NCBI GenBank assembly: GCA_030425425.1
Contig: JAUIAO010000018.1
Span: 1 to 64,000, forward strand
Direction: 5' to 3'
From: Bacteroidia bacterium
GTDB taxonomy: Bacteria > Bacteroidota > Bacteroidia > Cytophagales > Cyclobacteriaceae
Length of the DNA: 64,000 bases
Under the pieces are notes generated by a model. It had not been told where the DNA came from. It did no database searches and was given only the letters and a program-made list of their open reading frames with translations. The stretch's first letter is position 1; each line of letters starts with the position of its first letter. The translations under genes were made by a program, and so were the position numbers. Positions 34,928 to 43,545 of the stretch are shown here, piece after piece.

Positions 34928-35595
34928 TTGATAGCGCTATATATCGTTTGCTTGATAAATCTCAAATTTTCTTCGTAAGGGTTTTCCTGCTGACTCATTT
35001 CAGTAAGAGAAGGCAGATGGTTTGCAAAAAATATCTGCTGGCTGGCAGCCTCCAGAGAAGTGCTGATCAGCGCCCGGGGATAGGCATAATCAGGGTTAAT
35101 CTCTGAAAGTATTTTTGCAATTTTTTTACAAACAGACTTATAACCACGAAACAGCCCTTCTTTGTTATCCTCATCTACTTGTTTAGTGAGATATATTTTA
35201 TCTGATTCAGAAATAACTATTCTGTGAAGTGCTTCTTCATCAATGTCAGGAAAAGAATCATCCCTGGTTTTTTTCTCTGTGATTATTTGCAAAGCAGAAT
35301 CTAATTTTTGTTCAGGATCAAAAAGATTATGTGTTTCGAATTCAATTCGGTAATCAATCCAGGCCCAATACCAACTAATCAAATAGACTAATAATCGGTG
35401 TTTGTTCTCAAAATATCTGTAGATAGATGCTTCGGTCGAGTCAATTTCCAAGGATAATTTTTTGAAAGTAAATGCTTCAAATCCAAGCGAATCAATCATG
35501 TGAATGCTATGCTCAACAATTCTTTGGCCGAGCTCCGTGTTTTGTGGGTCACGAAGAAAGAGGTTGTCATTCAATCGCAATTGTAAGACTGCCAT
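34924..35595 (-). CDS. TetR-family transcriptional regulator
   Basis: A 223-residue regulator. The N-terminal HTH spans HMIDSLGFEAFTFKKLSLEI then DSTEASIYRYFENKHRLLVY, the helix-turn-helix and the hallmark YRYFxNKxxLL. The C-terminal ligand domain is unassigned. It is the first gene of the efflux operon and overlaps the ABC gene by 4 bp, so it probably represses its own operon; a perfect palindrome 25 bp upstream of its start codon is the likely operator. Confidence 0.9.
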   Translation of the reverse strand: MAVLQLRLNDNLFLRDPQNTELGQRIVEHSIHMIDSLGFEAFTFKKLSLEIDSTEASIYRYFENKHRLLVYLISWYWAWIDYRIEFETHNLFDPEQKLDSALQIITEKKTRDDSFPDIDEEALHRIVISESDKIYLTKQVDEDNKEGLFRGYKSVCKKIAKILSEINPDYAYPRALISTSLEAASQQIFFANHLPSLTEMSQQENPYEENLRFIKQTIYSAIK

Positions 35596-35619
35596 TATAA
35601 ATTCAGTTGCTTTATTAAA

Positions 35620-35636
35620 TAATAGTAATACTATTA
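35620..35636. promoter_or_regulatory. Probable TetR-family operator
   Basis: TAATAGTA-A-TACTATTA is a perfect 8-bp inverted repeat around a single base, the size and form of TetR-family operators. It lies 25 bp upstream of the tetR start codon, where a bound dimer would block transcription of the tetR-ABC-HlyD-TolC operon. Confidence 0.6.
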
Positions 35637-35667
35637 ACGAAGGTAGTGATATTAGGTTTACGATTAC

Positions 35668-35697
35668 TTTGATTTCTCCTCGAAATCCTTATTTTTG
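35668..35697 (+). promoter_or_regulatory. Bacteroidota-type promoter
   Basis: TTTG at 35668-35671, an 18-bp spacer and TATTTTTG at 35690-35697 match the -33 TTTG / -7 TAnnTTTG consensus. Transcription would start near 35702-35705, only about 35 bp before an intrinsic terminator. Confidence 0.5.
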
Positions 35698-35702
35698 ATA
35701 AC

Positions 35703-35770
35703 TATTAGTTCTTTTATTTTGAGTTTTTGGCCTTTAGGTCCAATCCGGGAGCGGGTTGGACTTTTTTTTT
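35703..35770 (+). ncRNA. Candidate short RNA or attenuated leader
   Basis: Defined by the promoter at 35668-35697 and the terminator at 35738-35770, the transcript would be roughly 60-70 nt and would consist of a U-rich 5' part and the terminator hairpin. It could be a small regulatory RNA or the terminated leader of the downstream MacA-like operon. The RNA itself is inferred; only the flanking signals are seen. Confidence 0.3.
35738..35770 (+). terminator. Intrinsic terminator inside the efflux intergenic region
   Basis: GTCCAATCC / GGGTTGGAC form a 9-bp stem with one G-U pair around the loop GGGAGC, followed by nine T residues. No annotated plus-strand gene lies upstream, so it ends either a small RNA or a leader. 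Confidence 0.75.
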
Positions 35771-35899
35771 AACCTTTTGCCAGAACTATTATATGAGTGG
35801 TCGTTTTCGTACAGTATTTTGTTTCATTATTGTACAGACAAAATCTTTAGTTTGGATTGGGGAATAGCTAACTATTTATAAATCAGCAATTTAAAGGTA

Positions 35900-35915
35900 T
35901 TGGCATCTTAATTGA
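35900..35915 (+). promoter_or_regulatory. Sigma-54-like promoter element
   Basis: TTGGCATCTTAATTGA has GG at 35902-35903 and, 10 bases later, GA at 35914-35915 where GC is usual; TGGCA and TTG otherwise match the -24/-12 consensus TGGCAC-N5-TTGC. A start near 35927 would precede ATG 35945 by about 18 bases. An NtrC-family activator is encoded nearby, which makes use plausible. Confidence 0.35.
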
Positions 35916-35944
35916 CAAAAGGGGAACGGACAAGACTAACCGGA

Positions 35945-37195
35945 ATGGATCGAAAGATTGAAAAGAAAAAGTGGACGCTTAAAAGAATACTCACCATTGG
36001 TATTAGTGTGGCGGTAGGAGTATTCATAATCTATGCTATTGCGTCAGAAAGTGGTGGATCACGTCTCAACGTAGAGAAAGAAAAAATCAATATTGCCACC
36101 GTAAAGGAGGGAGAATTTCGCGAATTTATTCCTGTGGATGGCAATGTGATGCCCATCAAAACCATTCGCCTGGATGCAATAGAAGGTGGTGTGGTAGAAA
36201 AGAAATATTACGAAGGTGGAATTTTGGTGGATAAAGGTGATACCATTCTTAAGCTTTCGAATAATGATCTTTTGCAGAATTTTGTCAGAGAGGAAACTCA
36301 GGCATTCAGGCTGGTGAATGAACTGGAGAACACAAAGCTGAGCTTGAAAAGAAATCAGTTTGATTTGAAGCGTGCTTTGGTGGAACTGAATTATCAAATT
36401 GACGAAGCGAAAGATGCCTTTACCAGAGGGGAGCAATTGTATAAAGAGAAGATTATCTCAGAGCAGGAATTCCTAAACCTCAAAAGACAATACAACAGGT
36501 TAATTGATAATAGAGAAATCCAGATTGAATCTGCAAAGTTTGACTCTCTAAACGCCAGATTGCAAATCGCTCAGGCAGAAGCAACATTGGATAGGACCAG
36601 AGAGAATCTGGCAATGATTAAAAAGAATCTGGAAAACTTGTTTATCAAGGCTCCTATTACAGGCAGACTTAGTACGGTCAATGCCGAAGTGGGAGAGTCG
36701 ATTTCTTCAGGTCAGAATATTGGACAGATCGATGATCTCAATGGATTTAAAGTTAGAGCATCTATAGATGAACATTATATTGCCAGAATCTATCAAGGAC
36801 TGAAAGGGTCATTTGATTTTGCTGGAAAATCCTATGAGTTAGAAATTTCCAAAGTATATCCAGAAGTTGCGAATGGGTTGTTCGCTGTTGATATGGTCTT
36901 TACAGATACTATTCCCAATGGTATCAGAAGAGGACAGACGCTCCAGATCCGTCTTCAGCTTAGTGAGAACATTACGGCTATTCAAATCCCAAGAGGTAGT
37001 TTTTACCAAACGACCGGAGGAAACTGGATCTTTGTGCTCAATGATGGAGAAACAGAAGCTGTACGCAGAGACATTCGCCTTGGCAGACAAAACCCTCGAT
37101 ACTATGAAGTAATAGAAGGATTGCAACCTGGAGAAAAAGTAGTAGTCTCTTCGTATGAGGGATATGATGATAAAGACAAATTAGTATTCAAATAA
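35945..37195 (+). CDS. MacA/HlyD-type periplasmic adaptor of an efflux system
   Basis: A 416-residue membrane-fusion protein from ATG 35945 (a TTG at 35912 would add 11 residues and overlaps a promoter-like element). One anchor helix lies at about residues 16-32 (ILTIGISVAVGVFIIYAIA); lipoyl half-motifs are GGVVEKKYYEGGILVDKGDT and LFIKAPITGRLSTVNAEVGE around a coiled coil; beta-barrel and C-terminal domains follow (GNWIFVLNDGETEAVRRDIR, LQPGEKVVVSSYEGYDD). The form matches adaptors of MacAB-type exporters. It is first in an operon with an ATPase and a TolC protein. Confidence 0.9.
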   Translation: MDRKIEKKKWTLKRILTIGISVAVGVFIIYAIASESGGSRLNVEKEKINIATVKEGEFREFIPVDGNVMPIKTIRLDAIEGGVVEKKYYEGGILVDKGDTILKLSNNDLLQNFVREETQAFRLVNELENTKLSLKRNQFDLKRALVELNYQIDEAKDAFTRGEQLYKEKIISEQEFLNLKRQYNRLIDNREIQIESAKFDSLNARLQIAQAEATLDRTRENLAMIKKNLENLFIKAPITGRLSTVNAEVGESISSGQNIGQIDDLNGFKVRASIDEHYIARIYQGLKGSFDFAGKSYELEISKVYPEVANGLFAVDMVFTDTIPNGIRRGQTLQIRLQLSENITAIQIPRGSFYQTTGGNWIFVLNDGETEAVRRDIRLGRQNPRYYEVIEGLQPGEKVVVSSYEGYDDKDKLVFK

Positions 37196-37221
37196 AGAAA
37201 TCGTAGCTAAAATCATAAATC

Positions 37222-37935
37222 ATGGAAAACACCGAATCACTGATCAAAACGGAAGGACTAAAAAAGTTCTATTATACAGATGAGATCGAAACAACAGCAC
37301 TAGCCGGGGTAAACCTGGAAGTGAAAAAAGGAGAATTTGTAGCCATCATGGGTCCATCGGGTTGTGGTAAATCAACTTTGCTTAATATCATTGGATTATT
37401 AGACAATCCTTCTGAAGGTAAATTTCACTTTACGAATCAGGAAATATCCACATACTCAGAGCGAAAGCGTGCAGAATTGCGAAAGGCCAATATCGGGTTC
37501 GTATTTCAGAGTTTTAACCTGATCGATGAGTTGACTGTATATGAAAACATTGAACTTCCACTGATCTACCTGAAACAATCATCTGCGGAAAGAAAGAAAA
37601 GAGTAGAGGAGGTGATGGAGCAGATGAAAATTATGCACAGACGCAACCACTTCCCACAGCAATTGTCAGGTGGTCAGCAACAGCGTGTGGCCATTTCCAG
37701 AGCCGTAGTAGCCAAGCCAAAGCTAATCCTTGCAGATGAACCTACTGGTAATCTGGACTCTGCCAACGGTCAGGAAGTGATGAACTTACTTACGGAATTG
37801 AATGAAAATGGAACTACCGTAGTGATGGTAACTCACTCACCAGTAGATGCTGAGTACGCTCACAGAGTGATTCATTTGTTCGACGGACAAATAGTGTCAG
37901 AAAACACGAATGCACGCGATAACGCTCTTGTGTAA
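37222..37935 (+). CDS. ABC ATPase of the MacB/LolD type (stand-alone)
   Basis: A 237-residue ATPase with canonical motifs: Walker A GPSGCGKS (44-51), Q-loop [12 protein letters not shown], signature LSGGQQQR near residue 148, Walker B LILADEP with the catalytic Glu, and H-loop VMVTHSP. The subfamily energises FtsX-like permeases that act as mechanotransmitters (MacB, LolCE). The ATP-binding gene is separate here, and no FtsX/MacB-type permease gene follows or precedes it in the window. It lies 26 bp after the adaptor gene. Confidence 0.92.
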   Translation: MENTESLIKTEGLKKFYYTDEIETTALAGVNLEVKKGEFVAIMGPSGCGKSTLLNIIGLLDNPSEGKFHFTNQEISTYSERKRAELRKANIGFVFQSFNLIDELTVYENIELPLIYLKQSSAERKKRVEEVMEQMKIMHRRNHFPQQLSGGQQQRVAISRAVVAKPKLILADEPTGNLDSANGQEVMNLLTELNENGTTVVMVTHSPVDAEYAHRVIHLFDGQIVSENTNARDNALV

Positions 37936-37998
37936 ATATTTTATCCTTTGGGCAAATCCGATTGGAGAAGCCCTTTTTTCTCTAAAATGGAATTTCGA

Positions 37999-39357
37999 AT
38001 GAAAAACATTTTGTTCTTGATATTCCTCTTGTGCTCAATGAGTCTCAGTGCTCAGAGTGAACAGCAGGCGGAAAAGCTCTCACTGACGGAATGCATCAAT
38101 ACGGCATTAGATAATAATATTCAGATACAGCAGGCAGAGAATAATTTGATTGTGGCAAAGGCTACTCGCTTTCAGACCATATTTAATTATCTGCCGAGAA
38201 TTGGTGCATCTGGAGGGTATTATATCAGAAATGGTAATTACTTTGACAATGCTGTAGATAGATTCATTACAGAAACTACCAGATCATTTAGTATGGGGGC
38301 AAGTGCCAGTGTAGTACTTTTTAATGGATTCAACAATAAGCACAGCCTCCAAAGTGCCGTTCATAACTTTCGATCTTCTGAGGCAAATCTGGATGGGCAA
38401 AAGCTAGATGTCGAAGCAAATGTGCTGTCAGCATACATGAATATATTGATGGATAAGGAAAATTTGGAAGTTTCCAGCCAGAGAATTGACCTGCTTCAGG
38501 CGCAATATGAACGAGCAGTAAAACGCGAGTCTGTAGGAGTAGGAAATCTGGAAGATGTGTATAATTTCCAATCTCAGGTTGCCAATGAAAAACTCAATAA
38601 TGTAAATCTCAGTAATCAGTTGCAGAGCGATTACCTCACACTGATTCAGATTTTACAGCTTGATCCTTCTCAGAAGTATCAGATAGAAGAGTTTGGTGAT
38701 TTGGATGATGTTGAACTCACAGCAATTGATAGTTACAGCGAAGTGCTTTCGGACGCCTTGGGTTTTTCTCCACAGCTGAAAAGTGCCAATTCTGCCTTTG
38801 AGTCTGCGAGATATGATTATTATTCTGCGCACTCAGTTTTTATTCCTTCCATATCAGCCTATTACGCGTATGGTACAGGCTACTCCTCTAATGGAGCGAT
38901 AAACCCAGATAATGGACAGTTTGAAGCTGATGCAGATTTTACTACACAATTGGGGTACAATATCCAGCCCAACATGGGATTTGAATTCAATATTCCAATA
39001 TTCACTCGATTCAATAATAGAACTACTTTCCAAACGGCCAAAGTGGGAATGCTAAATGCACAGCTGGATGTGGAATCAGCAAGAGTCAATATTACCAATA
39101 CTGTTCAGCAAGTCTTTCAAGATTTGGTAGCGGCACAATCCACTTATCGAGCGGCACAGGAAAATCTATTGGCTTTGGAGCAATCATATGAATATGCTAA
39201 GAAAAGGTATGAGACGGGGAATACAGACTTCTACACATACCTTGAAAGCCTCAACAATAAAAACAACGCTGAGATACAATTGGTAAACGCCAAATATGGC
39301 ATCATTTTCAGACAAAAAATCTTAGACATTTATAGAGGTCAGGAATCCAATGAATAA
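37999..39357 (+). CDS. TolC-family outer-membrane channel protein
   Basis: A 452-residue outer-membrane efflux protein. ATG 37999 gives a clear signal peptide (MKNILFLIFLLCSMSLSAQS); an in-frame ATG at 37948 would add 17 residues in front of it. TolC repeat segments are visible as LSLTECINTALDNNIQIQQA and QAQYERAVKRESVGVGNLED, and near the C-terminus as YEYAKKRYETGNTDFYTYLE. It is the outer exit for the MacA-like/LolD-like system and ends convergently with the next gene, overlapping it by 19 bp. Confidence 0.92.
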   Translation: MKNILFLIFLLCSMSLSAQSEQQAEKLSLTECINTALDNNIQIQQAENNLIVAKATRFQTIFNYLPRIGASGGYYIRNGNYFDNAVDRFITETTRSFSMGASASVVLFNGFNNKHSLQSAVHNFRSSEANLDGQKLDVEANVLSAYMNILMDKENLEVSSQRIDLLQAQYERAVKRESVGVGNLEDVYNFQSQVANEKLNNVNLSNQLQSDYLTLIQILQLDPSQKYQIEEFGDLDDVELTAIDSYSEVLSDALGFSPQLKSANSAFESARYDYYSAHSVFIPSISAYYAYGTGYSSNGAINPDNGQFEADADFTTQLGYNIQPNMGFEFNIPIFTRFNNRTTFQTAKVGMLNAQLDVESARVNITNTVQQVFQDLVAAQSTYRAAQENLLALEQSYEYAKKRYETGNTDFYTYLESLNNKNNAEIQLVNAKYGIIFRQKILDIYRGQESNE

Positions 39358-40139
39358 ATCATCAGGTTCTTTTCATCTATGAAATAGAATCTATTCTGAT
39401 ACCTCAGCACTTTGTAAAAGTCCCTTGGAGGGATTTTTATTTTTTCTACCAATTCTAGATTTCTCAAGGGTCTTATGTTGAGTTCGTTTCCTTTTAGGTA
39501 GATCAATTGGTCATTCTCAACCTGAAAGTGGTTGATTCCTTTCTCTTCAATTTGCCTAAAAAAATTCCCAAATCGATCAAAAAAGAAAATCCCGTACTCA
39601 GCATCTGCAATTATTAAGAACTCCTGAAAAGCTCGCATACTCACAGGACGATTTATTTTCAAATTCAAAGGATTACTGATGATCAATCTTCGATTCTGAA
39701 TATTAAATTTTTTCAACTCATTAAAGCCAGTCGTCAATATCCAAATACTATTATCCAGTCCGGGAGTTGCAATCGAAACTAGACCTTCGGTGTAATCGGT
39801 AATCTGATATAATTGCGGAGAGGTGTTGAATCTGTCTAGAAAATGGAATTGTTGCTCACTTTCTATATATGCAAAGATTTTGAATTTGTTCCAGGCATTA
39901 ATTAGGGATATTGGAAAATTATTGATCGCGGAGAAGAGCTCTTTCTGATCACCATTTGAATCCAGACGATGGATATTTCCATTAGCTGTTCCTATGTAAA
40001 TATTACCTTCTGGATCAATCGACTGTGCAGTGATCTTAGTATTTAGTGAAATAGATTTTTCATAGTTCCATTGCTGTGCCTGAATGCTAAAAGTGATTGC
40101 CAGTAGGCTTAAGAGTATGAAAATGAATTTAACCCTCAT
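39339..40139 (-). CDS. Exported beta-propeller-like protein, function unknown
   Basis: A 266-residue protein from ATG 40139, which starts directly at a signal peptide (MRVKFIFILLSLLAITFSIQ-AQQ). The rest shows recurring short beta units such as GNIYIGTANGNIHRLDSNGD and GLDNSIWILTTGFNELKKFN, and then FLIIADAEYGIFFFDRFGNF, resembling blades of a WD40/PQQ-type propeller. No catalytic residue can be named. It overlaps the end of lpxH by 11 bp, so it is likely co-transcribed with it and could act at the cell envelope. Confidence 0.7.
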   Translation of the reverse strand: MRVKFIFILLSLLAITFSIQAQQWNYEKSISLNTKITAQSIDPEGNIYIGTANGNIHRLDSNGDQKELFSAINNFPISLINAWNKFKIFAYIESEQQFHFLDRFNTSPQLYQITDYTEGLVSIATPGLDNSIWILTTGFNELKKFNIQNRRLIISNPLNLKINRPVSMRAFQEFLIIADAEYGIFFFDRFGNFFRQIEEKGINHFQVENDQLIYLKGNELNIRPLRNLELVEKIKIPPRDFYKVLRYQNRFYFIDEKNLMIYSLDS

Positions 40140-40893
40140 ATGCCTTAAGCTTAACATCATCTTTCGATACTTCCAGATAAGTATATGAATTAATCCATTC
40201 TCCTAGGTTGAAGTAAACACTATTTTCTCCAATTGGTTCTTGTGTAGGTAAGTGTCTATGACCCATCACATAATAATCATGGTGTAAATTTTCCTCTACT
40301 GATTTGCAGTAGATCGGTAACCATTCTCCCTCTCCATTCAATTCAGGAGCTACAGAATGATCCTTGCTATGTTGGGACCAGGATTTGGCCAACCCTATTC
40401 CAATGTCAGGATGGAGCCAACGAAACGCCCATTTCGCAAGCGGGTTAGTGAAGATCTTTTTGAAGAATTTGAATTTTCTGTCTCCGGGCCCCAGGCCATC
40501 ACCATGAGCTATGTGAAACTTGAAGTTCCCAATATCAACCGAGACTGGTTGATGAATCACAGGTATTCCAAACTCTGAAGGAAAATAATCTTTCATCCAT
40601 AAATCATGATTGCCTGCGAAAAAAATGATTTCTATCCCAGCATCTTTCAACTCCATGATTTTACCTTGAAAGCGAATGAAACTTTTTGGGATCACATGTT
40701 TGTATTCAAACCAAAAATCGAAAATATCACCGACCAAAATGATCGCTTGTGCGTCTTTTGATATCTCATTGAGCCAGCGAATGATTATTAGCTCTCTTTT
40801 GAGGCTTTCATCTTTGGTGGGTGCACCAAGATGAAAATCACTGGCCATATAGACTTTTTTGTCGCTCTGTAATGGAGATAAATGGAGTTGCAT
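40129..40893 (-). CDS. lpxH: UDP-2,3-diacylglucosamine diphosphatase
   Basis: This 254-residue calcineurin-like metallophosphoesterase removes UMP from UDP-2,3-diacylglucosamine to give lipid X in lipid A synthesis, at the inner face of the cytoplasmic membrane. Metal ligands sit in SDFHLGAP (D19, H21), GDIFDFWFEY, GNHDLWM, IAHGDGLG and MGHRH. Start ATG 40893 directly follows the T-run of the hairpin that appears to end ftsH, with no room for a conventional ribosome-binding site; the next Met (40848) would delete the first beta strand. Homologues in this phylum share this length. Confidence 0.9.
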   Translation of the reverse strand: MQLHLSPLQSDKKVYMASDFHLGAPTKDESLKRELIIIRWLNEISKDAQAIILVGDIFDFWFEYKHVIPKSFIRFQGKIMELKDAGIEIIFFAGNHDLWMKDYFPSEFGIPVIHQPVSVDIGNFKFHIAHGDGLGPGDRKFKFFKKIFTNPLAKWAFRWLHPDIGIGLAKSWSQHSKDHSVAPELNGEGEWLPIYCKSVEENLHHDYYVMGHRHLPTQEPIGENSVYFNLGEWINSYTYLEVSKDDVKLKAYEG

Positions 40894-40917
40894 AAAAAAG
40901 GGAGCTATCAGCTCCCT
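40894..40917 (-). terminator. Intrinsic terminator between ftsH and lpxH
   Basis: On the minus strand AGGGAGCT-GAT-AGCTCCCT forms a perfect 8-bp stem followed by a T-run that ends at the lpxH start codon. It lies 25 bp after the ftsH stop. It should end the ftsH transcript or act as a read-through attenuator for lpxH. Confidence 0.75.
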
Positions 40918-40941
40918 AATTTAGTGAATGTTGGTATTTCT

Positions 40942-43077
40942 TTATTCTTTGTCTTTGGTGTCGCCAGAATCAGATACTTCCAATTCCGATTCTTCTTTTT
41001 CCACCTCTTCTTTTACGCTGTTTTTGAGCTTATCAAGATCTTCTGGCTTTTCTTCGTCTTTGGCCTTATCTTCAATTGCTTTATCAGCTGCTTTCTGTGC
41101 ATCCTGCTCATCATTGATGTTAGGATTGTTGGTAAACTGCTGATAAGTGGTCTCCTGCTCAAATGGACGCTTGCCGATCAAGCGCTCAAGGTCACTTTGG
41201 AAAATGATTTCTTTTTCTAAGAGCTCCTGAGCAATGATTTCCAATTGTTCATTCTTATCAGTCAAAAGGTTTTTGGTTCGCTCATAGGCTTGTTCTACCA
41301 AAGCTTTCACTTCTTTATCAATAGTCTCAGCGGTATGCTCTGAGTATGGTTTAGTGAAGTTATAATCAGACTGTTTGCTATCGTAGAAAGAGACATTTCC
41401 AATTTTGTCATTCATTCCATAAACGGTCACTATGCTGTAAGCCAGTTTAGTGATTCGTTCCAGGTCACTGAGGGCACCAGTTGAAATTTTACCAAAAATC
41501 AGTTCTTCCGCCGCTCTACCTCCAAGAGCCATACACATTTCATCTAAAAGCTGCTCGGTTTGATATAAGAATTGTTCTTTCGGCAAGTACTGGGCGTAAC
41601 CTAATGCTGCAACACCTCTAGGAACGATACTCACTTTTACCAAAGGATCTGCATGCTCCAGAAACCAACCTGCTACTGCATGACCAGCTTCGTGATAAGC
41701 CACAATTTTCTTTTCCTCAGGAGAAATGATCTTGCTTTTCTTCTCTAATCCACCGATTACTCGGTCAATGGCATCCTGAAAATCTTGCATGTCCACAGCT
41801 TTCTTATCTCTGCGCGCAGCGATTAATGCAGCTTCATTACAAACATTTGCGATTTCTGCACCGGCAAATCCTGGAGTCTGTGCCGAAAGTTTTTTCGGAT
41901 CCACATCTTCATTGAGTTTGATAGGCTTCAGATGTACTTTGAAAATCGCCTCTCTACCTACTATATCAGGCTTATCTATGCTTATCTGTCTGTCAAATCT
42001 TCCAGGTCTCATCAATGCAGAATCCAGTACGTCTGGCCTGTTAGTAGCTGCCAAAATAATCACTCCTGAGTCAGTAGAGAAGCCATCCATCTCCACCAAT
42101 AGTGAGTTCAATGTATTTTCTCTTTCATCATTGGATCCTGGCATTTGGCCTTTTCCTCTGGATCTACCAATTGCGTCTATCTCATCAATAAACACAATAC
42201 ATGGAGCTTTTTCCTTAGCTTGTTTGAAAAGGTCTCTTACTCTTGCCGCACCAACACCAACAAACATTTCCACAAAATCAGAACCTGAAAGAGTGAAAAA
42301 CGGAACACCCGCTTCTCCTGCTACTGCTTTTGCCAGCAAGGTTTTACCCGTTCCCGGAGGGCCTACCAGCAGTGCTCCTTTAGGGATTTTACCTCCAAGA
42401 TTTGTGAATTTTCCTGGGTTTTTGAGAAACTCTACAATTTCTTTGATTTCTTCTTTAGCTTCTTCTAGTCCAGCAGCATCATTAAAAGTGATCTTCACTT
42501 TGTTTTCAGCATCAAAAAGTGCTGCTCGTGATTTGCCGATATTAAAGATCTGTCCTCCAGGACCACCGCCTCCGGTCATTCTTCTCATCAAGAACCAGAA
42601 ACCAAAAATGACGAGGAACAAAAAGCCCCAATTAAAAAGGAAAGTGGTGAAATCTTCACGGTCTTCAACATCATATCCTATTCGTTGATCTTCTGGAAGT
42701 TCTTCCATTAATTCATCAAACTTTTGAATGAATATTCCCGGATCTACGATTTTAAATTTATAATGAGGCCCTCCACTATTGAGCATAGGAGACTCACTTT
42801 CCAGTTCGATCTTATATTTTGAGTTTTGTAGGGCTTCTGGTCTAAGGGTAACTTCCACCAAGTCCTGATTTTTAATCAAGACTACTTTCTTCACGTCATT
42901 GGCAAGCACCATTTGCTCAAAGCGCTTGTCAGAGATTGTAACCGCTGTATTACTTCGGCTGAAATAGGTAAACCCAAAAACCACAGCAATAAGACCAATA
43001 ATGATCAGTAGCTGATAGTTTGGCTTATTGGGTTTGCCTCCCCCCATGATATTCTTCTGTCTCGGTTTATCCGCCAT
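40942..43077 (-). CDS. ftsH: ATP-dependent zinc metalloprotease FtsH
   Basis: A 711-residue membrane-anchored AAA+ protease that degrades misfolded membrane proteins and short-lived regulators. Two transmembrane segments (about 22-42 and 147-165) flank a periplasmic domain; the AAA domain has [13 protein letters not shown] and [18 protein letters not shown]; the M41 zinc site is H462-EAG-H466. The last about 70 residues form a highly charged Lys/Glu/Asp tail, longer than in E. coli. It is upstream of lpxH on the same strand; in E. coli FtsH controls lipid A synthesis through LpxC, so the neighbourhood is notable. Confidence 0.97.
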   Translation of the reverse strand: MADKPRQKNIMGGGKPNKPNYQLLIIIGLIAVVFGFTYFSRSNTAVTISDKRFEQMVLANDVKKVVLIKNQDLVEVTLRPEALQNSKYKIELESESPMLNSGGPHYKFKIVDPGIFIQKFDELMEELPEDQRIGYDVEDREDFTTFLFNWGFLFLVIFGFWFLMRRMTGGGGPGGQIFNIGKSRAALFDAENKVKITFNDAAGLEEAKEEIKEIVEFLKNPGKFTNLGGKIPKGALLVGPPGTGKTLLAKAVAGEAGVPFFTLSGSDFVEMFVGVGAARVRDLFKQAKEKAPCIVFIDEIDAIGRSRGKGQMPGSNDERENTLNSLLVEMDGFSTDSGVIILAATNRPDVLDSALMRPGRFDRQISIDKPDIVGREAIFKVHLKPIKLNEDVDPKKLSAQTPGFAGAEIANVCNEAALIAARRDKKAVDMQDFQDAIDRVIGGLEKKSKIISPEEKKIVAYHEAGHAVAGWFLEHADPLVKVSIVPRGVAALGYAQYLPKEQFLYQTEQLLDEMCMALGGRAAEELIFGKISTGALSDLERITKLAYSIVTVYGMNDKIGNVSFYDSKQSDYNFTKPYSEHTAETIDKEVKALVEQAYERTKNLLTDKNEQLEIIAQELLEKEIIFQSDLERLIGKRPFEQETTYQQFTNNPNINDEQDAQKAADKAIEDKAKDEEKPEDLDKLKNSVKEEVEKEESELEVSDSGDTKDKE

Positions 43078-43123
43078 TATTTATTTAGTAAAAAGTTTAA
43101 TTCGTAAACGCTGAATATGTTTT

Positions 43124-43504
43124 TTAGTTCAAATCTTCAATTTTGGTAGTTTTTGCATCACCCCATAACTCTTCCAGACCATAAAAAATACGCTTGTCTT
43201 TGTTGAAGACATGAGCTACTACATCTACATAGTCGATAATCACCCATTCTTTATTTTGCTTGCCTTCACGCTTCCAGGGATTTTGTTTGATGGCTTTATG
43301 CACATACCCTTCCACAGAGTCAGCAATTGCATCAATTTGAGTGTCTGAATTTCCTGAGCAAATAATGAAATAATCGGCGATTGCATTTTTGACTTCCCGC
43401 AGATCCATTACCACCACATCAGAAGCTTTTTTCTCCAACATTCCCTGTACCACCAAATCACCTAATTTTGTCGAGTTAATAGCCTCTTGTTCTTTTACCT
43501 GCAT
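43124..43504 (-). CDS. rsfS: Ribosome silencing factor RsfS (Iojap family)
   Basis: A 126-residue protein that binds ribosomal protein L14 and blocks subunit joining during starvation. Family elements are VVMDLREVKNAIADYFIICS, GNSDTQIDAIADSVEGYV, NKEWVIIDYVDVVAHVFN and the final RIFYGLEELWGDAKT, with the aromatic DYxD/HVF core. It lies 46 bp upstream of ftsH on the same strand, the arrangement usual for this phylum, and is divergent from birA. Confidence 0.95.
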   Translation of the reverse strand: MQVKEQEAINSTKLGDLVVQGMLEKKASDVVVMDLREVKNAIADYFIICSGNSDTQIDAIADSVEGYVHKAIKQNPWKREGKQNKEWVIIDYVDVVAHVFNKDKRIFYGLEELWGDAKTTKIEDLN

Positions 43505-43545
43505 CCAGTTATCTTAATTATTAAATTCAAAAATACGAATATACA

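Larger units (their letters stand above)
35596..35944. other. 349-bp control region between divergent efflux operons
   Basis: From left to right it holds a TetR-type palindrome (35620-35636), a plus-strand Bacteroidota promoter (35668-35697), an intrinsic terminator (35738-35770), two copies of GTACAG (35809 and 35832), and a sigma-54-like element (35900-35915) 30 bp before the MacA-like gene. No convincing coding frame was found. Confidence 0.65.

Noticed and set aside
41789-42688. A 299-codon plus-strand open frame opposite ftsH
   Set aside because: It is antisense to the most conserved AAA part of ftsH, is serine/proline-rich with no domain features, and follows from the codon pattern of the real gene.
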